NCBI GenBank assembly: GCA_902773045.1
Contig: CACYDE010000124.1
Coordinates: 1-5,423, forward strand
DNA from: an uncultured Ruminococcus sp.
GTDB taxonomy: Bacteria > Bacillota > Clostridia > Oscillospirales > Acutalibacteraceae
Direction of reading: 5' to 3'
DNA length: 5,423 nt
A program made the translations under genes and the position numbers. The notes beneath the pieces are model-generated. The model ran no database searches. It saw nothing but the letters and a program-made list of their open reading frames with translations, and was not told where the DNA came from. Positions 1-5,336 of the stretch are shown here, piece after piece. Positions within the stretch are counted from its first letter, which is position 1. Every line of letters begins with the position of its first letter.

Positions 1-66
1 CTCCGCCTTGCTCTGCACTTACCGGCATCGTCTCCTTTTGTCCGTCTATTTATTTGGATTGCTATA
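1..66. repeat. Right end of palindromic element A, copy 1 (cut by window edge)
   Basis: These 66 bases are identical, base for base, to 3985-4050, the right part of the complete element A copy further on. The match stops exactly after TTGCTATA, where the terminal inverted repeat of the complete copy also ends, so 66 is a real element boundary (the final TA may be target duplication). Both copies have the same orientation. The left ~80 bp of this copy would lie outside the window. Perfect identity over 66 bp suggests recent spread or gene conversion. No transposase is present, so it is a non-autonomous, MITE-like or palindromic intergenic repeat; I cannot name the family. Confidence 0.85.
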
Positions 67-68
67 AT
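60..68 (+). promoter_or_regulatory. Extended -10 promoter at the outer edge of element A copy 1
   Basis: TGCTATAAT reads outward from the element: a consensus TGn extended -10 with TATAAT at 63-68. The first seven bases belong to the element end and the last two come from flanking DNA. A TTGTCC lies 19 nt upstream as a poor -35; an extended -10 can work without a good one. Expected transcript start is around position 75, which would give the MocR gene a leader of about 235 nt. Inferred from sequence only. Confidence 0.4.
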
Positions 69-311
69 TACCCAATCTTTCCTGATCGAAATTGTTCTTT
101 CGGGAATTTGAACAGATTTCCGAGTAACCGGTTGAATGGGTTCGGGGTAATAGCCCCGATGGGTGATGACAATAGCTTTGACCGAAGAACAATCTCGGAT
201 TTGACAGTGAAAACTATTCTTTACATCTACAATCCACGATAGACCCTACATTCATTGTAATTTTATTTATGGGAAGTTTGAGTTATTTATATCCCCAGGG
301 AGTGATGGTTC
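67..311. other. Gene-free leader upstream of the MocR gene, with small inverted repeats
   Basis: No convincing gene lies here. A 62-codon plus-strand frame (54-242) has no family resemblance that I recognise, and a minus-strand frame open from about 249 to the window start contains no ATG, GTG or TTG. Visible structure: a perfect 6-bp stem with 6-nt loop (TCGGGG 142-147, CCCCGA 154-159), an imperfect inverted pair ATTGTTCTTTCGG (91-103) and CCGAAGAACAAT (182-193) differing by one extra T, and a palindrome AACCGGTT (126-133). A TTGACA at 201-206 could be a -35 box for the regulator but no good -10 stands 16-18 nt behind it. TTATTTAT occurs twice, at 263-270 and 283-290, exactly 20 nt apart. 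Confidence 0.5.
297..302 (+). promoter_or_regulatory. Ribosome binding site for the GTG-started MocR gene
   Basis: AGGGAG lies 9 nt upstream of the GTG at 312. It decides the start: the nearby ATG at 305-307 is out of frame, and starting at GTG 312 gives the usual short N-terminal lead before the GntR-type helix-turn-helix. Confidence 0.65.
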
Positions 312-1685
312 GTGCTTTATGATTTTATAGTTATTGATAAAAACGAAAAAAGTTTTCTTTACGATCAGATTTACAACAGTATAAAATTATCCATACAAAA
401 CGGAAAGCTTCTCAAAAACGATCGGCTTCCTTCAATAAGAAAGCTTTCGGAAGATCTTGCTGTAAGCCGAACATCGGTTGAAACGGCTTACGATCAGCTT
501 TGCGCGGAGGGTTATGTCAGAAATGCTGCAAAAAAGGGTTTCTTTGTTGAAGCAGAGAATAACTTTGATGACTCACTCATTAAAATAACCGAAAAAAAAA
601 TACCCGTTAATCTTCCGGAAAAGCGTTATCAATACGACTTTTCAAGTTCCGGCATAGACCCGAGATATATGGATATAAAATTCTGGAAAAGATGCGTTAA
701 AGATGTCCTTGACAGACATTACATCATCTCGTCTTATGGCGAAGCTCAAGGAGAACTGTCGCTCAGAGAGGCTCTTTGTGAATATTCAAGAAGTGTGAGA
801 GAGATCGACGCCGATCCCGATCGGATCCTGATCGGTGCGGGAACTCAAACGCTGCTCTCTGTTCTTCTGGGGCTGTGCGGAGAATACGGAAAGGAAGCGG
901 CGATCGAAAAAGGCTTTTTCCCACAGGGCGAACAGATCTTTTTGGATTTTGGATTTAAACTTACTCCGCTGAAAGCAGATAAAAACGGTATTATTTTAGA
1001 TGATTCGGTCAAAAGCAGGATCGTTTTCGTGAATTCTTCGGGAAGTATCAGGGGTTCATCGCCTATCCCGATAAACAAGCGTATGGAGATCATACGCTGG
1101 GCGGAAGAGCATGAAGCGATGATCATTGAAGATGATTTTAACGGTGAACTGAGATACACCTCAAAGCCTGTTCCTGCGCTTCAGAGCCTGTGCAGTGACA
1201 GAGTTGTTTATATCGGAAGTTTTTCAAAGCTTCTTATTCCTTCCGTCCGCATAAGCTACATGGTTCTTCCAAAGTGTCTGGCCGAGATCTATTCGCTTCG
1301 GAAACATAACTACAATCAAACTTCGTCAAAGATAGAACAGCTTGCGCTTACGGATTATATAAAATCGGGACGGCTGGAACGTCAGCTTCGAAAGCTGAGG
1401 AAGATTTATGCCGTCAAATCGGATATTCTTTCTGAAAATGTAAAAAAATATTTTCCCGAGGATACCATAGTTGAGGTCGTTGAAACTGCGTTGTGTGTTC
1501 GAATCAAAATAAAAGATTCCCGTTCACTTGAATGGTTTAAGGAGATGGCGGAAACAAACGGGATCAAACTCGGAAAATGCCGTGAAAAAAACGGACTCAA
1601 ATATTTTTATCTTTGTTTTTCCGGGATAGAAACAGAAAAAATCCCCGGCGCCGTTGAATGTCTCAAAAACGCATGGGGTTTTTGA
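312..1685 (+). CDS. MocR/PdxR-type PLP-dependent transcriptional regulator
   Basis: This 457-residue protein is a GntR-family winged helix fused to a class I aminotransferase-like domain, a cytoplasmic transcription factor type that senses PLP or amino-compounds. The DNA-binding domain spans about 8-78, with DRLPSIRKLSEDLAVSRTSV (37-56) as the helix-turn-helix and EGYV closing the wing. The aminotransferase fold spans about 105-455: GAGTQ (175-179), the IIEDDFNGELRY block (271-282) with the acidic pair expected at the PLP ring nitrogen, and GSFSK (302-306), where K306 is the expected PLP Schiff-base lysine. Length is normal for the family. Odd points: the usual PSHQFPTG-like stretch is replaced by NSSGSIRGSS (241-250), and the C-terminal LRLGF-type motif reads FYLCF (432-436), so the arginine that binds the ligand carboxylate in GabR-like members appears to be missing. 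Family members often regulate a divergent neighbour, but none is visible here, so the target is unknown. The gene starts with GTG, and its TGA stop falls within the end of element B. Confidence 0.93.
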   Translation: MLYDFIVIDKNEKSFLYDQIYNSIKLSIQNGKLLKNDRLPSIRKLSEDLAVSRTSVETAYDQLCAEGYVRNAAKKGFFVEAENNFDDSLIKITEKKIPVNLPEKRYQYDFSSSGIDPRYMDIKFWKRCVKDVLDRHYIISSYGEAQGELSLREALCEYSRSVREIDADPDRILIGAGTQTLLSVLLGLCGEYGKEAAIEKGFFPQGEQIFLDFGFKLTPLKADKNGIILDDSVKSRIVFVNSSGSIRGSSPIPINKRMEIIRWAEEHEAMIIEDDFNGELRYTSKPVPALQSLCSDRVVYIGSFSKLLIPSVRISYMVLPKCLAEIYSLRKHNYNQTSSKIEQLALTDYIKSGRLERQLRKLRKIYAVKSDILSENVKKYFPEDTIVEVVETALCVRIKIKDSRSLEWFKEMAETNGIKLGKCREKNGLKYFYLCFSGIETEKIPGAVECLKNAWGF

Positions 1686-1687
1686 GA
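1661..1687. other. Hairpin across the mocR stop codon
   Basis: TCTCAAAAAC (1661-1670) and GTTTTTGAGA (1678-1687) form a perfect 10-bp stem with a 7-nt loop. It covers the last codons and TGA stop of the MocR gene and runs into the end of element B. The stem is A/T-rich and no T-tract follows, so it is not a typical intrinsic terminator; it may simply attenuate or protect the 3' end. Confidence 0.4.
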
Positions 1688-1961
1688 CAATACCGCACAG
1701 AGATTGTGCCGAAGATGCGCCGTCAGATTTTCCGGCAGAGTGCATAAAACTACCGCAGGAATACTGACGTACCCCAAGGGCACTTCCTTCGGGCGTATTT
1801 CAAGGGCGTTTTGTGCACTATGACGGAAAATATGCAAGTAAATTTGGTGCAGGGTGCCGGCAGCACACCAAGAAGTCAAGCCGCAAGGCGCAGACTGATT
1901 GGATTGTGCTACAAATGCCCTTGGGGTACCGTCAGGCGGTCTTTGTGCGGTGTTGCCTTAA
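1682..1961. mobile_element. Element B, complete copy: 280-bp MITE-like element
   Basis: The ends form a 22-bp imperfect terminal inverted repeat (1682-1703 against 1940-1961, 18 of 22 positions; core ACCGCACA). A second, inner inverted repeat pairs GTACCCCAAGGGCA (1769-1782) with its exact complement (1916-1929), extended by CTGAC (1764-1768; CTGAC also follows in complement at 1931-1935 after one extra base). The first 87 bases recur at 5337-5423 with about 77 matches. No transposase is encoded; the frames inside are not protein-like. The right end and the second copy both show TTAA at the edge, while the left edge here has drifted to TTGA. The element fills the gap between two convergent genes and includes both stop codons. 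Non-autonomous transposition is inferred from repeats and inverted ends; the helper family is not recognised. Confidence 0.8.
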
Positions 1962-2377
1962 GATGTGGTTTCCCGATCGAAAATCTTTATTCCGTAAATA
2001 TCGTCTATTGATATTGTCATGCCATCGGTAAAAATAATTTCTCGGTTTATATCGTCGATCCTTCGAACATTGCCGGTTACAGTAACATACTCTCCGCCTG
2101 ATTTCTTTGTGTCTTCGAGAAAATAAATAATTTCAACCAAAGGTTTTTCTTTGATTAGCTCGTATATGAGCTGTATTTTTTGATTAAGAAGAAAAATGCT
2201 TTCTTCATCGAGTTCTTTTCTTTTGCTCGTAAGCCTCGCCGTTTCACCGATAGCCGAATCAAAGCCCGTTAAAGCGGCGAAAGGGGCGAACTGCGCCGCT
2301 CTTCCGAGTCTTGAAATGTGGGCGTGTTTTTTTGATTGATGATGAGGTAATTTTATAATATCGTCATATTCTCCCAT
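1958..2377 (-). CDS. YolD-like family protein
   Basis: A 139-residue small cytoplasmic protein of the YolD-like family (PF08863). The hallmark N-terminal block is present: LPHHQSKKHAHISRLGRAAQ (10-29), followed by FAPFAALTGFDSAI and a helical, charged middle (GETARLTSKRKELDEES). The C-terminal half (about 75-135) is predicted to be strand-rich, ending in ISIDDIYGIKIF. YolD-like proteins typically sit beside Y-family polymerases in Firmicutes and are thought to assist or modulate them; the biochemical role is not settled. Here it follows the polymerase with 10 nt between stop and start, and its AGGAG ribosome site overlaps the polymerase stop codon, so the two are cotranscribed and probably translationally coupled. 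The TAA stop is made from the TTAA edge of element B, so the last residues may differ from those in the ancestral gene. Confidence 0.9.
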   Translation of the reverse strand: MGEYDDIIKLPHHQSKKHAHISRLGRAAQFAPFAALTGFDSAIGETARLTSKRKELDEESIFLLNQKIQLIYELIKEKPLVEIIYFLEDTKKSGGEYVTVTGNVRRIDDINREIIFTDGMTISIDDIYGIKIFDRETTS

Positions 2378-2384
2378 ATAACCG

Positions 2385-2389
2385 CTCCT
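2385..2389 (-). promoter_or_regulatory. Ribosome binding site of yolD overlapping the polymerase stop
   Basis: On the minus strand AGGAG stands 7 nt before the yolD ATG (2377) and shares bases with the TAG stop of the polymerase gene (2388-2390). This layout favours reinitiation by ribosomes finishing the polymerase. Confidence 0.7.
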
Positions 2390-3875
2390 ATGCTTTGTGA
2401 CCTCCGATCGTTCCGTTTCGTTCGATCGCGGTTGCGCCTTCTTTAAGATTCAATCCCTTTAAAACCGAATTTTTGCCGTATTTTTTGTGCAGCTCTATCA
2501 CGGTTTCCTGAATGCTGCGTTCTTTTTTTAACTCTTCTTTTTCCTTTTCGGAATGTTCCTCAAAACTGTCAAAGTCCATGAACAGATTCAGCTGTTCCGT
2601 TTTCCTGCTGCTGTCGTTCTCGTCTGTAATGTGATTTGCAACTATATACATTCTTCTGTAAAGAAGTTCTTTATCGGCTATTCTGTCAAAAAGCCGCATG
2701 ACAGCTTCCGAAATAAGCTTTGATGATGATGTGAATTTTCCTATGTTTTCACTTCCGTGAGCCTGTTTTGGGATTTTCCTGCCATATCGGTCGGTTTCTA
2801 TTTGACCGCTGTAATTTTTGCGTTTCATATTCTCCGAATCATACCCCAGCGTCAGCACCATCTGATCCGTTACAATTCTTTTTTCAACAAGTTCCAGAGC
2901 GAGCAGCTCCGTCATTTCCTGAACGACAAGTCTCGCCTTTTCAAAATTATACGGGCATGAAAGAACCTGACCTGCGCTGATCGAATGGTTTTCGGGTCTG
3001 TATTCTTTTATATCTTTTATTGTGCATGGTTCCCAGCCCCATGCATGGTCGATGAGCAGTTCGGCGTTGACTCCGAATTCTTTGTAAAGAATATCTTCGT
3101 TATAGATCGACATCCGCGCGATATCTCCCATGGTATGGATCCCGTTTGCTTCCAGACGTTTGGAATAACCTCTTCCGACTCTCCAAAAGTCGGTGATGGG
3201 GCGGTGCGACCATAGTTGTTCACGATATGACATTTCGTCAAGCTCGGCGATCCGAACACCGTCCTTGTCCGGCGGAATATGTTTTGCAACAATATCCATT
3301 GCAATTTTGCATAAATACAAATTTGTTCCTATTCCTGCCGTTGCTGTGATCCCTGTTTCCTTCAGAACTTCACGTATCAGCATCATAGCAAGGCTGTGTG
3401 CTGAGGTCTGATATGTTTTCAGGTAGTTCGTAACGTCGATGAAGACCTCGTCGATCGAATAAACGTGAATATCTTCCGGGGAAATATATTTAAGATATGT
3501 CTTATAAATTTCCGTGCTTATTTTCATGTAGTGAGCCATTTGTGGCGGTGCTGTGATGAAATCAAGTTCAAGAGACGGATTTGAAGAAAGTTCCGCAGCA
3601 TCAAATGATTTTTCGGTGAATTTCTTATCCGGCGCTTTTCTTTTTCTGACAGCATTGACTTCTTTGACTTTCTGAATAACTTCGAAAAGTCTTGCTCTTC
3701 CCGGAATGCCATGAGATTTGAGAGACGGAGAAACGGCAAGGCATATCGTTTTTTCCGTTCGGTTCGGATCGGCGACAACAAGATTTGTTGTCAAAGGGTC
3801 AAGTCCTCTTTCAACGCATTCGACCGAAGCGTAAAACGATTTCAGATCTATGGCTATATATTGTCTGTCAGTCAT
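2388..3875 (-). CDS. Y-family translesion DNA polymerase (UvrX/ImpB-MucB type)
   Basis: A 495-residue error-prone polymerase that copies past damaged bases at stalled forks. From the chosen start: IAIDLKSFYASVECVERGLD (7-26) holds catalytic D10 and the likely steric-gate tyrosine Y15; YSIDEVFIDV (139-148) holds the second acidic pair D142/E143; a thumb helix-hairpin-helix lies near 227-255 (FWRVGRGYSKRLEANGI); the little-finger domain spans about 290-420. EQLNLF (427-432) matches the beta sliding-clamp binding motif. The segment at about 75-112 (VNAVRKRKAPDKKF, then SSNPSLELDF) and the C-terminal RNGTIGGHKA are typical of the Firmicute subgroup, so it is not a classic DinB. An in-frame ATG at 3899 would add 8 residues but has no ribosome site. 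The ATG at 3875 has GGAAGG 3 nt and GAGG 11 nt upstream and fits both the family start and the promoter in the end of element A. The gene is the first of a polY-yolD operon. No LexA/SOS box is visible in the short upstream region. Confidence 0.95.
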   Translation of the reverse strand: MTDRQYIAIDLKSFYASVECVERGLDPLTTNLVVADPNRTEKTICLAVSPSLKSHGIPGRARLFEVIQKVKEVNAVRKRKAPDKKFTEKSFDAAELSSNPSLELDFITAPPQMAHYMKISTEIYKTYLKYISPEDIHVYSIDEVFIDVTNYLKTYQTSAHSLAMMLIREVLKETGITATAGIGTNLYLCKIAMDIVAKHIPPDKDGVRIAELDEMSYREQLWSHRPITDFWRVGRGYSKRLEANGIHTMGDIARMSIYNEDILYKEFGVNAELLIDHAWGWEPCTIKDIKEYRPENHSISAGQVLSCPYNFEKARLVVQEMTELLALELVEKRIVTDQMVLTLGYDSENMKRKNYSGQIETDRYGRKIPKQAHGSENIGKFTSSSKLISEAVMRLFDRIADKELLYRRMYIVANHITDENDSSRKTEQLNLFMDFDSFEEHSEKEKEELKKERSIQETVIELHKKYGKNSVLKGLNLKEGATAIERNGTIGGHKA

Positions 3876-3901
3876 TTTCCTTCCCGCCTCAAATTTCATT
3901 T

Positions 3902-3910
3902 ATTATAGCA
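3902..3910 (-). promoter_or_regulatory. Extended -10 promoter for the polY-yolD operon, at the end of element A
   Basis: On the minus strand the element's end reads TGCTATAAT, a perfect TGn extended -10 with TATAAT at 3907-3902. TTGTCT lies 19 nt upstream inside the element as a poor -35. Transcription would start near 3895, just past the ATG at 3899 and about 20 nt before the ATG at 3875, so a single promoter guess also settles the start-codon choice. Two bases of the hexamer come from flanking DNA. Sequence-based inference. Confidence 0.55.
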
Positions 3911-4050
3911 AACCAAACAAATATCCAGACAAGTAAGCGCATAGCTGCGTTGTCGTCCTCGACATACGCCAGTATGCCTTCGTCCTCCGCCTTGCTCTGC
4001 ACTTACCGGCATCGTCTCCTTTTGTCCGTCTATTTATTTGGATTGCTATA
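3904..4050. mobile_element. Element A, complete copy: 147-bp palindromic MITE-like element
   Basis: The two ends are an imperfect terminal inverted repeat of about 29 bp (24 matches), starting TATAGCAA on the left and ending TTGCTATA on the right. Inside, a second imperfect arm pair (GTAAGCGCATAGC on the left, complement of GTAAGTGCAGAGC on the right) surrounds a central 5-bp hairpin CATAC-gcca-GTATG (3963-3976). The right 66 bp are repeated exactly at 1-66. TA at both edges is compatible with a TA target duplication, as used by IS630/mariner-like helpers, but because TATA is part of the inverted repeat this cannot be proved. It encodes nothing plausible. Its left side faces the polymerase gene and its right side abuts the broken hydrolase gene. 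Confidence 0.8.
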
Positions 4051-4054
4051 TATT
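4044..4054 (+). promoter_or_regulatory. Weaker outward -10-like site at the right end of element A copy 2
   Basis: The same element end here reads TGCTATATATT. The TGn register gives TATATA (4 of 6 to TATAAT), and a shifted register gives TATATT (4049-4054, 5 of 6) without TGn. It could drive the hydrolase remnant and the regulator behind it, more weakly than the other two ends. Confidence 0.25.
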
Positions 4055-4765
4055 GATACAAACGGAGATGATATTATCTGGTTTATAAACAATATCATCT
4101 CACAGCCAACCGTTGTTGCAGGTCACTCAAACGGAGCTTTGACAACGGCGTATATTGCGGCTTACGGCGGTGAAAATGTCGTCGGAGCGGTTCTGGAGGA
4201 TCCGCCGGTTTTCTCAACTCAGGGAGAGGGCTGGGAAGAAAGCTTTGCTTATGTTGATACATATAAAAATCTTCATGATTATGACGAATCGGATAAATCA
4301 GAATGTTGGGAAGCATATTATCTCAGACACTGCTACTGGGGTCAGCTTTATATGAAGGATACAATGCCTTCTCTTGCAAACTATGCTCAGAATTATCATG
4401 AGAAACACCCTGATGATTATGTGAAGATCGGTTTTATGCCGTCGTCGGCTTGGTCAATATTTAAATACGCTCAGCATTATGATTTTGCTTACGGTGAACA
4501 TTTCTATGATCTGAGCTGGGTTCATGGCTTGACTCATGAAAAAATACTGTCCGATATCGAGATCCCCTGCGTCTATCTCCACGCAAAAGAGGATCGGTCT
4601 GCCGATGGGATCTTGCTTTGTGCGGCTTCGCGTGAACAGGCGGAACGTGCGGTAGGATATATCGGAAGCAACTGTACGCTTCTTGAAACAGATACCAACG
4701 ATCATAACATTCATACGGTTCATAAGGATTTTTATATTGATGCTGTCAACAGCATGGGAAAATAA
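4051..4765 (+). pseudogene. Alpha/beta hydrolase, N-terminal part lost at element A
   Basis: About 238 codons of an alpha/beta-hydrolase remain in one open frame. All three catalytic residues are visible: serine in the nucleophile elbow GHSNG (TCA at 4127-4129), aspartate in HAKED (GAT at 4592-4594) and histidine in DHNIH (CAT at 4703-4705). Between them LEDPPVFS and a Tyr/His-rich segment look like the cap region of a Clostridial hydrolase subgroup. Only about 26 residues precede the serine, whereas such enzymes usually have roughly 100; the first strands and oxyanion-hole loop are missing. The homology begins exactly at the edge of element A. The frame remains open upstream to 3785, but that part is element A plus antisense polymerase sequence. 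No in-frame ATG occurs before 4352, past the serine; the only earlier start is a TTG at 4043 inside the element without a good ribosome site. The substrate cannot be predicted. The gene is probably dead, but its C-terminal frame is undamaged, so the loss looks recent. Confidence 0.8.
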
Positions 4766-4782
4766 CGAACGGAGATTCGGAT

Positions 4783-5229
4783 ATGCTTAGAGATAATTTG
4801 ATCGTTCTGAGAAATATGTACGGCTATTCCCAGGAGCAGATCGCCGAAAAAATACAAATTTCCAGACAGGCATACGCAAAATGGGAAAAGGGAGAAACAA
4901 TACCCGACGTGGAGAAATGTCAAAGACTTGCTATGGTCTACGGAACAACGATAGACGCTCTTTTGAAAACCGAAACGCTTGAGGGCTGCGGAGTGCTGCC
5001 GCCCGCACCATCAGGAAAACATATCTTCGGCTCTGTCACGATCAGCGAAAGAGGTCAGATAGTGATCCCGAAGTCGGCCAGAGAAGAATTTGGTCTTATA
5101 GCCGGCGAAAAACTGATCGTTCTCGGTGAGGAAGGGGAGGGGCTCGCCCTTGTTCCGGCAAGGATCTTTGAAGAGAAACTGAAAACGGCAATGACCTATG
5201 CGTCAATCAAAGCTGATGATGATCGATAA
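4783..5229 (+). CDS. XRE-family helix-turn-helix regulator fused to an AbrB/SpoVT domain
   Basis: A 148-residue cytoplasmic DNA-binding protein with two DNA-binding modules. Residues 3-62 are a Cro/C1-type helix-turn-helix (HTH_3): YSQEQIAEKIQISRQAYAKW (15-34) is the core, with KGETIPDVEKCQRLAMVYG after it. A Pro-rich linker (LPPAPSGKH, 72-80) leads to an AbrB/SpoVT swapped-hairpin domain at about 82-127, with the hallmark VTISERGQIVIPKSAREEFG (85-104) and GEKLIVLGEEGEGLALVPA. AbrB domains dimerise by strand swapping, so the protein is at least a dimer. The start is supported by GGAG (4771-4774) 8 nt before ATG. It begins 17 nt after the hydrolase stop, so the two were probably one operon; fusions like this are common in Clostridia, often beside genes they control. 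Likely autoregulatory, but no operator can be assigned. Confidence 0.92.
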   Translation: MLRDNLIVLRNMYGYSQEQIAEKIQISRQAYAKWEKGETIPDVEKCQRLAMVYGTTIDALLKTETLEGCGVLPPAPSGKHIFGSVTISERGQIVIPKSAREEFGLIAGEKLIVLGEEGEGLALVPARIFEEKLKTAMTYASIKADDDR

Positions 5230-5336
5230 TTTTTTTGGAATAAAAATCACAAACACTCTATAACGTATTTGCTTATCTTTGTGATTTGCCAACGTTTTTT
5301 CTAAAATCAGTTAGTTCAACGTATGACTTGAACGTA
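5230..5336. other. Intergenic tail after the regulator: weak hairpins and AACGTAT repeats
   Basis: No gene is present. T-runs lie just after the stop (5230-5236) and at 5295-5300. AACGTAT occurs at 5262-5268, 5318-5324 and 5331-5337, with a related AACGTTT at 5291-5297. GTTCAA (5314-5319) and TTGAAC (5328-5333) form a 6-bp inverted repeat immediately before element B. Confidence 0.4.
5244..5300 (+). terminator. Possible weak terminator of the regulator gene
   Basis: AAATCACAAA (5244-5253) and its exact complement TTTGTGATTT (5278-5287) can form a 10-bp stem, with six T's following at 5295-5300. The loop is 24 nt, the stem is A/T-rich and the T-run is 7 nt away, so this is a poor intrinsic terminator. 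The same inverted repeat could instead be a protein-binding site. Confidence 0.3.

Noticed and set aside
54..242. A 62-codon plus-strand gene near the window start
   Set aside because: It begins inside the repeat, has no good ribosome site, covers inverted-repeat DNA and shows no recognisable domain.
1..249. Minus-strand open frame running to the window start
   Set aside because: It has no ATG, GTG or TTG codon and runs into the repeat; no recognisable protein features.
1607..1879. Minus-strand 90-codon frame over element B and the mocR end
   Set aside because: It is the reading of a repeat element overlapping a real gene; such frames recur wherever the repeat occurs and are not protein-like.
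1811..2031. Two plus-strand frames inside element B
   Set aside because: Both overlap the palindromic element and the antisense of yolD, with no start signal and no transposase motif.
3017..3304. Short frames in other frames of the polymerase gene
   Set aside because: They are shadows of a clear full-length Y-family polymerase with conserved motifs; no ribosome sites or domains.
2388..3899. Polymerase start at the first ATG (3899)
   Set aside because: No ribosome site lies before it, and the predicted transcript from the TGCTATAAT site would start after it; the ATG at 3875 fits the family N-terminus better.
3785..4765. A 326-residue intact hydrolase starting inside the polymerase region
   Set aside because: The first ~88 codons are antisense to the polymerase 5' end followed by element A, with no hydrolase-like sequence; real homology begins only after 4050.
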